Positions 17,488 through 26,442 of a stretch of 43,899 nucleotides of DNA are shown here, piece by piece. The position numbers and the translations under genes are program-made. The stretch lies in NCBI GenBank assembly GCA_013289475.1, contig JABCZW010000019.1, forward strand, positions 1-43,899, given 5' to 3'. The notes beneath the pieces were generated by a model. The model made no database searches. It was not told where the DNA came from and worked only from the letters and a program-made list of their open reading frames with translations. Within the stretch, counting starts at the first letter, position 1, and every line of letters starts with the position of its first letter. This DNA is from Bacteroidota bacterium (lineage in GTDB: Bacteria; Bacteroidota; Bacteroidia; JABEUT01).

Positions 17488-18900
17488 TTACTTTACGGCC
17501 TGTCCCAGCAATGTACCCGACGTACAACTGTGGACCTTTACTTTAACGTAATCTCCGGGTTTATAGTGTTCTTTAGGAAAAACAACAACTTTATTATGCG
17601 TGGTCCTGCCATACAGGTCTTCCGAAGATTTTTTCGATGAACCCTCTGCCAATACTTCAAAAACCCCGCCAATATCCCTGAGGTTACTTTCTCCTGCATG
17701 CTTTCGGTGCAAATCGACTATTTCCTGTAGCCTTCTTGATTTTATATCTTCAGGTATATCATCGGTATACTTCTTTGCGGCCAATGTTCCCGGGCGTTCA
17801 TTATACTTGAACATATAAGCATAATCAAATTGCACTTCATCCATTAACGATAATGTTTCCTTATGTTCTTCTTCCGTTTCAGTACAAAAACCCGAAATAA
17901 TATCGGTCGAAAGGCCACAGTCAGGCATTATAGTTTTGATAGCTTTTATCCTGTCTAAATACTTTTCCCGGTCATAACCTCTGTTCATTTGCTTTAATAC
18001 TCTTGTATTACCTGATTGCATTGGCAAATGCACATACTTGCATATATTTTCATATTTAGCCATGGTATGCAATACTTCATCCGTCATATCTTGCGGGTTA
18101 GAGGTTGAGAATCTAACACGCAATAATGGGCTTACTTGTGCAACCATTTCCAACAGATTTGCAAAATTAACGGCCTTATTTTTTTGTTCTTCAGTGGCTT
18201 TTTCAAAATCTTTCTTCAATCCTCCTCCATACCACAAGTACGAATCTACATTCTGCCCAAGCAGGGTAACCTCCCTGTATCCATTATCAAATAAATTCTT
18301 TGCTTCTTTAACAATAGTATGCGGATCACGGCTTCTCTCTCTTCCCCTTGTAAAAGGCACCACACAAAATGTGCACATATTATCACATCCGCGGGTTATA
18401 GATATAAAGGCCGTAATTCCATTCTCTGATAACCTTACCGGGTTTATATCGGCATAGGTCTCTTCTCTCGATAAAAGCACGTTAATAGCTTTCTGCCCGC
18501 CTTCTACTTCGCCAATCAAATTTGGTATACTGCGGTATGCATCAGGCCCAACTACTATATCAACTAAATCTTCTTCTTCCAGCAATTTTGTCTTCATTCG
18601 CTCAGCCATACAACCCAACACACCAATTACCAACGATGGCTTCTCTTTCTTAAACACCCTGAATTCAGTTAACCGTTGGCGAGCCCTTTGTTCGGCATTC
18701 TCCCGTATAGCACAGGTGTTCATTAATATCACATCTGCTTCTGAAGCTTCAGAAGTTATAGTATAGCCCTCACTTTTAAGGATAGATGCCACAATCTCAC
18801 TATCCGAAAAATTCATGGCACATCCATAGGTTTCTAGGAAGAACCGCTTAGTTCCTTTTGGAGCCTCTTTTTCTATTATTTCTTTCTCTAAAACCTGCAT
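17488..18900 (-). CDS. miaB: tRNA-2-methylthio-N6-dimethylallyladenosine synthase
   Basis: The 470-residue protein is a radical-SAM methylthiotransferase. It carries the N-terminal cluster cysteines ([24 protein letters not shown]), the radical-SAM motif [21 protein letters not shown] (CxxxCxxC), and a C-terminal TRAM domain (..[24 protein letters not shown]). MiaB adds the methylthio group to A37 of tRNAs that read codons beginning with U, which improves decoding. The conserved [19 protein letters not shown] block and length fit MiaB better than RimO or MtaB. It is the first gene of the operon with the sigma54 activator, lptE and the permease. Confidence 0.96.
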   Translation of the reverse strand: MQVLEKEIIEKEAPKGTKRFFLETYGCAMNFSDSEIVASILKSEGYTITSEASEADVILMNTCAIRENAEQRARQRLTEFRVFKKEKPSLVIGVLGCMAERMKTKLLEEEDLVDIVVGPDAYRSIPNLIGEVEGGQKAINVLLSREETYADINPVRLSENGITAFISITRGCDNMCTFCVVPFTRGRERSRDPHTIVKEAKNLFDNGYREVTLLGQNVDSYLWYGGGLKKDFEKATEEQKNKAVNFANLLEMVAQVSPLLRVRFSTSNPQDMTDEVLHTMAKYENICKYVHLPMQSGNTRVLKQMNRGYDREKYLDRIKAIKTIMPDCGLSTDIISGFCTETEEEHKETLSLMDEVQFDYAYMFKYNERPGTLAAKKYTDDIPEDIKSRRLQEIVDLHRKHAGESNLRDIGGVFEVLAEGSSKKSSEDLYGRTTHNKVVVFPKEHYKPGDYVKVKVHSCTSGTLLGQAVK

Positions 18901-18931
18901 TTTCGCTATATTATATAGTACTATAGGCCCG

Positions 18932-18939
18932 CAAATTTA
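18932..18939 (-). promoter_or_regulatory. Bacteroidetes -7 box for the miaB operon
   Basis: On the minus strand the bases read TAAATTTG, an exact TAnnTTTG match, about 32 bases upstream of the miaB start. A minus-strand TTTG at 18954-18957 is 14 bases further up, shorter than the usual spacing, so the -33 element is uncertain. Confidence 0.42.
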
Positions 18940-18981
18940 CAAAAAGAGTCTGTCAAATAGTCATATTGCCATAAATAAAAA

Positions 18982-19003
18982 AGTCCCGCAACATTGCGGG
19001 ACT
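18982..19003 (-). terminator. Terminator of the porP-gldKLMN operon
   Basis: A perfect 10-bp stem (AGTCCCGCAA / TTGCGGGACT) with a two-base loop, followed on the minus strand by a run of T. It lies 20 bases after the gldN stop and just upstream of the miaB promoter, so it separates the two operons. Confidence 0.85.
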
Positions 19004-19022
19004 CCTTATTAATACTTTCCTT

Positions 19023-19889
19023 CTAGTACTGCCACATATCATGTTCAAGATTGAACATTTTATTCTTTATTCCTTCAGCTTCTAACAAAGCATCTAAAGG
19101 ATTCTTAATATATGCAGCTATTGGCCTGTTGGCCACGTTACTCTCTTGTATTATATAGCTTGAAAATTGCCTTTTCCAGAATATATCCTCATACGTCCTG
19201 CGCTCAGCATCATTGTGGGTATTAAACACCTCTGCATTAGCAAGTATAGGCCTTAATGCAGGAAAATATATCCAAAAAGTAGAAGATTGTCCAGGCAGTT
19301 CATTACCCTGATCATCAAACTTTTTCACCAACACTGAAAGGCCCAAAACACGCACATCCATTACCGAACGCTGTTTATCAAAAAACCAGTCCTCTTTTAA
19401 AAGATATTGAAGAATATCCTGCGATTCAAAAGGTGACAAAGTTTGATGTGCATTACCATTTGAGTCAACCAAAGATGTAGTTCTGTATAATGCGCTGTCA
19501 GCCTCAGTCTTGGTCTTTTGTACCATAAAAGACTGGTCAAGGTCGTTACCATTAAAGTCATATACCTTCAAGCCATTATCCTTATTCTTTATAGATGCTA
19601 CTAGCACATCCCACAAACTTCTTCTGTTGGCATTGGGTATAGTAGGATAGTAAAAATCAAGGTTCATTTTTTCCCTTAAGTCCAACACTCTCCAAACCCT
19701 TTTTGACCATATAACATCGGCCTCACGTAAATAAGGATATGCAATTACCCTGCGGCTGGGAGAATTCTCCTTATTATATAATCCATCAAGCATTTGGCTT
19801 TGTTGAGGATTAAGTACGCCCTGGGCAAACATTCCGCTTCCCAAAAACATTAGGCCTACTACACCTGCAAATTTCATTATATGTTTCAT
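19023..19889 (-). CDS. gldN: Gliding motility / type IX secretion protein GldN
   Basis: The 288-residue protein has a signal peptide (MKHIMKFAGVVGLMFLGSGMFAQ) and the GldN/PorN body: SRRVIAYPYLREADVIWSKRVWRVLDLREKMN, then LWDVLVASIKN and the block EDIFWKRQFSSYIIQESN. GldN (PorN) is a periplasmic protein that joins GldK into the large ring of the type IX secretion system and links it to the GldM arms. Length is close to P. gingivalis PorN. It is the last gene of porP-gldK-gldL-gldM-gldN, 28 bases after gldM, and is followed by a strong terminator. Only one copy is present, without the GldO paralogue seen in Flavobacterium. Confidence 0.93.
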   Translation of the reverse strand: MKHIMKFAGVVGLMFLGSGMFAQGVLNPQQSQMLDGLYNKENSPSRRVIAYPYLREADVIWSKRVWRVLDLREKMNLDFYYPTIPNANRRSLWDVLVASIKNKDNGLKVYDFNGNDLDQSFMVQKTKTEADSALYRTTSLVDSNGNAHQTLSPFESQDILQYLLKEDWFFDKQRSVMDVRVLGLSVLVKKFDDQGNELPGQSSTFWIYFPALRPILANAEVFNTHNDAERRTYEDIFWKRQFSSYIIQESNVANRPIAAYIKNPLDALLEAEGIKNKMFNLEHDMWQY

Positions 19890-19917
19890 GGCTGCCGCTT
19901 TATTACTGGTTATACTT

Positions 19918-21570
19918 TTAGTTAATCTTAATAGACATTCCCGAAATAGGCCGGTTCTTTCCGTCAGGGCCCTTTACAACAACATCCTGGATAATTATAT
20001 ATGCACCTCTTGGTGTCTGGCCAATTAAACTTATCATCTTTCCGGTAAATCTACCACCCGGACCTGAAGATGGCTCATTCTGCCAAATACCGCTGGCACT
20101 TTGAACAGCCATCGTAAATGAGATTACAGTGAAACTTACGCCGGCAAAATCAAAATCCTGAGGCATCTTTGCTTCAACTTTCGGAATACTCTGTAACTGA
20201 GCCTTGCTTATAGGTCCAACAGGTTTACCCGCTGTATAGCAAGCCGGATCAGGAATTTTCTTTATTCTAAAGTGTACAGCTGGAAGAGATTTATGAGAAC
20301 CGTCAGGCATTGTAGCGCTTACTGTTATAGTAGCATCCCTGCCAATAGCATCGGCACCGGCTCTTACAATATAATGTCCTTTTGCTCCTGAAGGAGAAAT
20401 AGAACCCGCACTCATAGAAGGATGTAAAGCAGAGTTATCAAAACCTGCAGCAGAAATGTCAACCGGGTTATCAACACCGGCATAGAATACGTTCATTTGT
20501 GTTGGTGCAACAGTAACAGCGGCTTTAGCCACTATGTAACTTGTTGAGAACGGATATGCCACCGGCTTACCGGTAACAGGGTCAGGAATCCTTATGATAC
20601 CAAATACTTTATTCGGTCCTTCATGGTCTGTCTTTATAGCATATTTACCTACACCATTTGAACCAACTTTTACTTGAACTCCTTCCTTACTTGGGTCCGG
20701 AGCGTTCATATTAGAGTCGCCTACTTCAATTTGAGGAGGCAAAGTTTTCATAATTGCTGTAGGGAAGATATCTGCTTTAAAACTATCACCTACTAAAACA
20801 TAAGTAGAAGCAGGAAGAATTTTTCCTACAAAAGAACTTACCTTAACATCCTTTGCACCAATACTGGTATAAAAGTAGTTTAACATAGCAGATTCAGCGT
20901 TCCTAACATCAGCCTGCAATTTGGTAAATGTTACAACGTCCGAAACAAGAGGAGCCTCACCAAAGTAGTAGTATTCCCATGTTTGCTTTCCTTCATCAGG
21001 TGCATATTGAGATGGAGTTAATAACCCCAAATTTACTTTCATAGTATCGGTATATCCGCCAATACAAATATCCTTATTGGCAAACATCGAAATCAGGCTT
21101 TTCCTGAACTGGCCAAGTTTTACTTTTAATTCATGTGCCTTACCTTTAGTAACGTCATCACCTTCGCCGCACATTATACCTGTAGGAGTAGTAAAATCTT
21201 CTTTAGCTTCAACATATTCCAGCATGGTATCAGCTTTGTCCAATGACCATTTAGGCTTATCAACTTCTTTAATCAAATCAGCTTTCATGTCTTGTATGTA
21301 CTTCACCATTTCATCAGCCTGCCTGGTAACCACATCTGCCGCATCTTTATATTTCTTTGTTCCGGCAGCGTCTTTACTGAAAGCAGCATCAAATTTATCA
21401 TGCAGCGACTTGTTCTGATCAACTGTATTCTTATTTGTTTTTTGTAAACCTGTGTTTACAACCACAAACGCATGCACAATTTGCTTTGATACGTTAAGCG
21501 CCAGCAGAGCTGTTAGCACCAGGTACATAATGTTGATCATCTTTTGCCGCGGCTCTTTGGGAAGTGACAT
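19918..21570 (-). CDS. gldM: Type IX secretion / gliding motor protein GldM
   Basis: The 550-residue protein has the N-terminus MSLPKEPRQKMINIMYLVLTALLALNVS. The single transmembrane helix is near residues 13-35 and Arg8 corresponds to the conserved arginine that contacts the GldL glutamate. A long periplasmic part follows, with helical domain D1 (CGEGDDVTKGKAHELKVKLGQFRKSL) and Ig-like domains D2-D4, ending PISGMSIKIN. Two GldM chains sit inside a GldL pentamer; proton flow turns the pair and drives secretion and, where present, gliding. Length fits the family. It is 56 bases after gldL. Confidence 0.95.
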   Translation of the reverse strand: MSLPKEPRQKMINIMYLVLTALLALNVSKQIVHAFVVVNTGLQKTNKNTVDQNKSLHDKFDAAFSKDAAGTKKYKDAADVVTRQADEMVKYIQDMKADLIKEVDKPKWSLDKADTMLEYVEAKEDFTTPTGIMCGEGDDVTKGKAHELKVKLGQFRKSLISMFANKDICIGGYTDTMKVNLGLLTPSQYAPDEGKQTWEYYYFGEAPLVSDVVTFTKLQADVRNAESAMLNYFYTSIGAKDVKVSSFVGKILPASTYVLVGDSFKADIFPTAIMKTLPPQIEVGDSNMNAPDPSKEGVQVKVGSNGVGKYAIKTDHEGPNKVFGIIRIPDPVTGKPVAYPFSTSYIVAKAAVTVAPTQMNVFYAGVDNPVDISAAGFDNSALHPSMSAGSISPSGAKGHYIVRAGADAIGRDATITVSATMPDGSHKSLPAVHFRIKKIPDPACYTAGKPVGPISKAQLQSIPKVEAKMPQDFDFAGVSFTVISFTMAVQSASGIWQNEPSSGPGGRFTGKMISLIGQTPRGAYIIIQDVVVKGPDGKNRPISGMSIKIN

Positions 21571-21626
21571 AACTTATTCTTTATTTAGAAAGTTAACAAT
21601 CTAATTAATTAAAAAACTTTTATTCC

Positions 21627-22544
21627 TTATTTCCTGTTCATAGCAGTTAACATACCGCCATAAACTGTATTAAGAGATTCAAGGTGTTGAACCAACTGAC
21701 CCATTTCTGTCTTATAACGACGGGTGTCTTCAACTGATTCACTTACATTTTCAACAAGCTTAGAAATACTGTCATACAATGCGCCCGAAGCTTTAACCTG
21801 GTCGTTAGATGACTTTAATTGCATTTCATAAACTGTATTCAAAGCAGCAACATTATCTGCCATTTTTTCCATGTGTTGAACATAAGCACTAGGATTTCCA
21901 ACGCTTAAGCCTTCCATAGTTTTAGCAGCTTTGATAGAAGAACTGTTCAGTTCGCCCATGCTATCAGCAACTGATTGAATTTTACTTACGTAATCTTTTG
22001 TAGTACCCGAAATATCACTTGATGCAATTGAACTAAGTGAATCGGAAGCTTTTGAAGAATTATTAGATAAATCATTAATATTCTTCGAAGCGTTCTTAAT
22101 ATTATTTGCGTAATCACTGGTTGCAACACTTGCATCAGCAATATCACTCATTTTAGCAGTATTGTCGCTAAGGCTTTTTAAACCGCTTCCCAAACTTGCT
22201 ATTAATTCAGGGCCAATTTTAGCTTCTTCAAGCAAGTCATCTAATTGTTCGGTAATACTTCCCTTCTTTTCATCTTTTTCGCCATGTTCTTCCTCGCCGT
22301 GCATACCCGCTAATTCCGGGTATACCAAACTCCAATCCACTTCTTCGTGTTCAGGCAAAATACCATAAAATATAAAAATCAAGGCTTCTGTAGAAAGCCC
22401 CAAAATAAGCATGACAGATGCACCCGGATAGTGCTGAATCTTAAACAAGGCTCCTGTAATAACGACAGAAGCACCCCAACACACGATTTTATTCATTGTG
22501 TCTTTTCCTCTCTTAGTTGCACTTAGCCAGTGTACGAGTCCCAT
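21627..22544 (-). CDS. gldL: Type IX secretion / gliding motor protein GldL
   Basis: The 305-residue protein has two close transmembrane segments, about residues 18-34 (NKIVCWGASVVITGALF) and 42-64 (ASVMLILGLSTEALIFIFYG), joined by the conserved KIQHYPGA turn. Glu53 in TM2 corresponds to the proton-path glutamate of Flavobacterium GldL (E49), which pairs with the GldM arginine. The long cytoplasmic C-terminal region (about residues 90-305) is rich in heptad-like Ser/Asn/Leu patterns (..NNIKNASKNINDLSNNSSK..) and is likely coiled-coil. It is longer than in Flavobacterium johnsoniae and close to P. gingivalis PorL. GldL forms the stator pentamer of the rotary motor. Confidence 0.95.
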   Translation of the reverse strand: MGLVHWLSATKRGKDTMNKIVCWGASVVITGALFKIQHYPGASVMLILGLSTEALIFIFYGILPEHEEVDWSLVYPELAGMHGEEEHGEKDEKKGSITEQLDDLLEEAKIGPELIASLGSGLKSLSDNTAKMSDIADASVATSDYANNIKNASKNINDLSNNSSKASDSLSSIASSDISGTTKDYVSKIQSVADSMGELNSSSIKAAKTMEGLSVGNPSAYVQHMEKMADNVAALNTVYEMQLKSSNDQVKASGALYDSISKLVENVSESVEDTRRYKTEMGQLVQHLESLNTVYGGMLTAMNRK

Positions 22545-22593
22545 AATTGTTTAGTTTAAAGGGTTAATTATTACGTTTATATTAATTGTTTTT

Positions 22594-24063
22594 TTATTCG
22601 TGCGCTGAAGAAACATTATCAATATTATCACCTTTAGCACGTCCAAGGTATGTTTCAACACAACGGAAACCAACATAGCACTTTGCAGTATCCTGGTATT
22701 CATACGTCCTGGCGCTGGTTTGGCAATAGTATCCAACATCTTTCCATGAACCGCCCCTGATAACTTTACGTTTCATTACAGGTGGTTCTTTATCATCAGC
22801 ATCATATACATAATTCGGGTTCAAATCATGCTCAAAATCTTCAGCAGATTCATCATATGCATTACTGGTCCACTCAGAAGCATTACCAGCCATGCAATAC
22901 AAACCATAGTCGTTAGGATTATATGAATAAATACCTACAGTATGGAAACCGCCATCATCCATATAACTACCTCTCATAGGTTTAAAGTTACATAAGAAAC
23001 AACCTCTTGAGTTCCTGATATAAGGACCACCCCAAGGGTACGGGCTTAATGCCAGTCCGCCGCGTGCTGCATATTCCCATTCAGCTTCGGTTGGGAGTCG
23101 GAAATCATTTACAATAGATTGACCTGTACGAACCAGGTAGCTATCCATTAACTGTGTGCGCCATACGCAAAATGCAGTTGCCTGTTTCCATGATACTCCC
23201 ACAACTGGATAGTTATCATACGCCGGATGCCAGAAATACATATTGGTCATTGGCTCATTGAATGAGTAAGTAAAGTCATGCACCCACGCTAATGTATCGG
23301 GATAAACATTAATAACCTGTTTATCTATGAAAACACTACGATCTACTTTTGGCCTTGACCTTGAATGATACCCGGTATTAGGGTTATATGGTTGTGCCTG
23401 GGTTGGATCATAAGTTTGGTCAGTTACATCATAGTGCCCTTTACCATTAACATACTGCTGGCCTTTTTTATCAGCAGGATCTTTATCAGGTATAAAACGG
23501 TTACCATATTCACCATTTTTTACTGCAGCCAAACGAATATTTATGGTGTAAAATAAAAAGTTAAGCCTGCGTGTATCAATCTCCACTTTTTGATAAAATC
23601 TTTCCTGAGGAGGCAAGTATAAACCACCATCTGTTAAAGCTTCCATAGTGGCTTTATCATCTAATTTTATCTTCTCATCCCAGTTAATTGCAGGAGGATC
23701 CAAATCATTACCAGCCGCATCAGTAGTAAATAAGTTCGCAGGATCAACATCAGCACCAAGTATTACGTGCATCAATGAATCACGAACCCAATATACAAAC
23801 TGGCGATACTCATTGTTGGATATTTCAGAGTCATCCATGTAAAATGCCTGAACAGACACCATTTTTGACTTGGTAGTAAATGCATAAGGTACTTCCTGAT
23901 CATCAGGGCCCATCATGTAACTACCCATAGGTATATAAACCATTCCATATGGATCAGCTTGAAACCATGAAGGACGGTTCTGGACACCTATTAACTGGCC
24001 ATCGAACTTATTACAACCTGTAATAAGTGCAATAAAGCACGCTAGCAGCAGCAATCTTCTCAT
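22594..24063 (-). CDS. gldK: Type IX secretion / gliding lipoprotein GldK
   Basis: The 489-residue lipoprotein has lipobox ITGC (Cys17). The mature part is a formylglycine-generating-enzyme/sulfatase-modifying-like fold: YIPMGSYMMGPDDQ, VQAFYMDDSEISNNEYRQFVYWV, FRLPTEAEWEYAARGG, GNASEWTSNA and KVIRGGSWKDVGYYCQTSARTY ending VGFRCV. In this family the fold is structural; GldK (PorK) joins GldN to form the large periplasmic ring at the outer membrane. The lipid anchor should fix it to the inner face of that membrane. The gene lies 117 bases downstream of porP and 49 upstream of gldL. Gene order as in P. gingivalis porP-K-L-M-N. Confidence 0.94.
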   Translation of the reverse strand: MRRLLLLACFIALITGCNKFDGQLIGVQNRPSWFQADPYGMVYIPMGSYMMGPDDQEVPYAFTTKSKMVSVQAFYMDDSEISNNEYRQFVYWVRDSLMHVILGADVDPANLFTTDAAGNDLDPPAINWDEKIKLDDKATMEALTDGGLYLPPQERFYQKVEIDTRRLNFLFYTINIRLAAVKNGEYGNRFIPDKDPADKKGQQYVNGKGHYDVTDQTYDPTQAQPYNPNTGYHSRSRPKVDRSVFIDKQVINVYPDTLAWVHDFTYSFNEPMTNMYFWHPAYDNYPVVGVSWKQATAFCVWRTQLMDSYLVRTGQSIVNDFRLPTEAEWEYAARGGLALSPYPWGGPYIRNSRGCFLCNFKPMRGSYMDDGGFHTVGIYSYNPNDYGLYCMAGNASEWTSNAYDESAEDFEHDLNPNYVYDADDKEPPVMKRKVIRGGSWKDVGYYCQTSARTYEYQDTAKCYVGFRCVETYLGRAKGDNIDNVSSAHE

Positions 24064-24180
24064 ATCGACCTCTTTGATTTTAAATTAAACATATATGACG
24101 GAGCAACCATAAATAAAATAGTGTGAAAATTCTTTTACGCTAATACTGATAAATAGTTACAAATAATCTTCATACTTATA

Positions 24181-25134
24181 TTACAAGAACCTCGGATTTT
24201 GATGGTATTCTGTTTTTGAAGGTGGCTTTGGTGTAAAGCAGTATTGAAGTGCTAACTCATGTGAGCCACTGCTGTATGTGTGAATATCTGATGTAGTGAA
24301 ATCATAGGAATATCCTATTTTAATCTCGCCAAGGCCTATTTGTTTCTGGTATCCAAGCAAAGCAACAAAAGCATCATTCATACGGTAGCCGGCACCAAAC
24401 CAAATCGTTTTGTTCCAGTTAGCCCTTAAGTTTAATTGAAACTGAGTCGATGAAGCATCTGATTCAACATATACGTCAGGAATAATATCCCATGTTGCAC
24501 TTGCATTATAAACATAACCTGCCTGTACAAAATAGTGCCTTGCTATATCATATTGATATTGCCTGAAAGAACCTTGTATGGTTTGTGCTGGTAAGTGAGA
24601 AGTAGAAATACCTACATAAAGACCTTGTGGAGTAGCATAATATAAACCAAAGTTTACGTCGTATGTTGAAACAGTGTTGCCACCAACAGGTACAAGAGGA
24701 TCGGTAATATTACCCGCACTTTGGCTTTTGCCATCCGGGGTCATCCAGTTTCCGCTAAGGCCCATTTGGTAATAACCAACTGAAGCGCCAATACCCAATA
24801 CACCAGGGCCTAATACTAAGTGATATGAATAGGCTAACTTGGCATCTAAGTTGCTTTGAAATCCAAGTTTATCTTCATACACAGTAAGTCCTGCTCCGCC
24901 GCCAATCATTGGCAAGTATGCATCGCCATTAAATACAATGGTAGTAGGCTGACCAGGGAAATTTAACCACTGGCTCCTGTAAATTAAACTTCCGCAATAT
25001 GCCTGGCTTATACCCGCATATCCCGGATTAATATTTAACCTGTTAAAAAAGTTCTGGCTGAATTGCGCGTCCTGTTGTGCATGAGCCATAAGTCCCATTC
25101 CAACTAGCGCTACAGATGTAATTATCTTTTTCAT
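24181..25134 (-). CDS. porP: PorP/SprF-family outer-membrane protein
   Basis: The 317-residue protein has a signal peptide (MKKIITSVALVGMGLMAHA) followed by QQDAQFSQNFFNRLNINPGYAG, the hallmark start of the PorP/SprF family, and YRSQWLNFPGQPTTIVFNGD. The rest alternates beta strands as expected for a small barrel. PorP proteins act in the outer-membrane part of type IX secretion and in anchoring surface proteins. It precedes gldKLMN in the same direction. The C-terminal tail (CFTPKPPSKTEYHQNPRFL) extends beyond the last barrel strand. Confidence 0.92.
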   Translation of the reverse strand: MKKIITSVALVGMGLMAHAQQDAQFSQNFFNRLNINPGYAGISQAYCGSLIYRSQWLNFPGQPTTIVFNGDAYLPMIGGGAGLTVYEDKLGFQSNLDAKLAYSYHLVLGPGVLGIGASVGYYQMGLSGNWMTPDGKSQSAGNITDPLVPVGGNTVSTYDVNFGLYYATPQGLYVGISTSHLPAQTIQGSFRQYQYDIARHYFVQAGYVYNASATWDIIPDVYVESDASSTQFQLNLRANWNKTIWFGAGYRMNDAFVALLGYQKQIGLGEIKIGYSYDFTTSDIHTYSSGSHELALQYCFTPKPPSKTEYHQNPRFL

Positions 25135-25186
25135 TCTTCGTGTATTTAGTTAAAATAACATCCCCCTTCCTATGAGAAAGAGAATG

Positions 25187-25218
25187 CTAAACTAATCATT
25201 TTCCAATTAGTAACCAAA
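25187..25218 (-). promoter_or_regulatory. Possible promoter of the porP-gldKLMN operon
   Basis: On the minus strand a TTTG (25215-25218) is followed after 20 bases by TAGTTTAG (25187-25194), one mismatch from TAnnTTTG. The spacing is right for a Bacteroidetes promoter and would leave a leader of about 45 bases before porP. Weak because of the mismatch. Confidence 0.33.
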
Positions 25219-25267
25219 TGTTTTTGGGTAAATAACACAAAACATTATGATTATCAGCATATTATCA

Positions 25268-26425
25268 TTAACTTAGTTTCTGATAGGCCTGCCACCACCT
25301 GTCAGGCATCTCTTCAGTGCATGCAAGTTGATAATCTTCATACGAACATGGAACCATGTGATGCCGCTCGTATTTAGATTTAGCCCCGATACGATAAGGT
25401 ACTTCCATCCACCAGCGGTTAGTTTTTAAACTTTTATAAAAAACAATTTCATGATCCGCCGATTTCATAGTTACCCTGTATTTCAAATAATCTTTTTCGG
25501 CAGTACCGGGAAAATCACTTTTCCTGTTTACAAAGCCTTCTAAAAAATACCAAATCATTTGTGCGGCCAGAGCAGTGGTTTGTTCACGGTCATCAAATAG
25601 CGGGTTAATTTCATAAATGCCAACTGACGAAAGTTTATCGCTCATGCCGGCATATTTAAGTATTTGACAAGCTTCTTCTCCGTAAAGTCCGTTGGGCGTA
25701 GAATTCAATGTTCCCGGAGCATCTGACCTTCTGATTGCAGAAATATCGAAACTTAAAATATCGGCATTACGCACAATCGGTTCAGCTTCTTCCATGTTCG
25801 ATTGAATTTGCCCGAGACGATATAAATCGAAATACATTTTCTTGATCGTCTCAATTTCCTCACTATTTACAAAATGAGTTTGATAACCCATGATGCTGTA
25901 ATTAAAAAGCAGGCTAGGCTGGAACTGCAATATTTTACTGAGGTATGTTGAAGAACCTATTTCACTGTCTATTTCACCCAAATCAATTTTACGGTCAACA
26001 CTAACAATGTTTACGGTTTGTTGCAAACGCTGGTAAGCCGCATAGTTTGCATACGTTAAATCCTGGCTGCCGCCGATTATTACAGGAATAATTTTCCTGT
26101 CGAGTAATTCGGCACAAACAAATTCGAGTGCGCTGTAAGTATCTTTTACGGTATTGCCGGGAACAATATTTCCAAGATCTGCTACAGCAATTGTTGCAAT
26201 AGAAGAAAGAGCATAAAAATTCTCCCGTACTTTATCAGGTGCTGCAGCGCATCCTTCATTGCCATTTGAACTGCGGGCCTCACCCACTCCAACAATTGCA
26301 ATTTGTACTTTATCCATATCGGGAAATCCTGCAGAAGAATTTTTCCGGATATTGCTCCCCCACATAAACGGAGCATACTCTTTGGCACTAATTGCAGATG
26401 GTGTTAAGTATTGCTCTATTTCCAT
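25268..26425 (-). CDS. Arginase-fold (ureohydrolase-like) protein with degenerate metal site
   Basis: The 385-residue protein has the ureohydrolase fold of arginase and formimidoylglutamase. Landmarks align at VIIGGSQDLTYAN (arginase GGDHS), VSVDRKIDLGE (DAHxD) and SFDISAIRRSDAPG (SxDxDxxDP). Three of six manganese ligands are replaced: the first His by Gln121, the His of DAHxD by Lys146, and the second Asp of SxDxD by Ser229; Asp144, Asp148 and Asp227 remain. It is therefore unlikely to hold the usual Mn pair. Database names such as formimidoylglutamase are probably inherited from fold similarity. It is 17 bases after topA and just upstream of porP-gldKLMN, so a role tied to envelope or secretion is possible but unproven. 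Confidence 0.85.
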   Translation of the reverse strand: MEIEQYLTPSAISAKEYAPFMWGSNIRKNSSAGFPDMDKVQIAIVGVGEARSSNGNEGCAAAPDKVRENFYALSSIATIAVADLGNIVPGNTVKDTYSALEFVCAELLDRKIIPVIIGGSQDLTYANYAAYQRLQQTVNIVSVDRKIDLGEIDSEIGSSTYLSKILQFQPSLLFNYSIMGYQTHFVNSEEIETIKKMYFDLYRLGQIQSNMEEAEPIVRNADILSFDISAIRRSDAPGTLNSTPNGLYGEEACQILKYAGMSDKLSSVGIYEINPLFDDREQTTALAAQMIWYFLEGFVNRKSDFPGTAEKDYLKYRVTMKSADHEIVFYKSLKTNRWWMEVPYRIGAKSKYERHHMVPCSYEDYQLACTEEMPDRWWQAYQKLS

Positions 26426-26442
26426 TCTGTTATATTATCTGC

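Noticed and set aside
25214..25227. Hairpin CCAAA-TGTT-TTTGG as terminator after the arginase-like gene
   Set aside because: The stem is only five base pairs and lacks a T run on the minus strand; it overlaps a possible promoter element.
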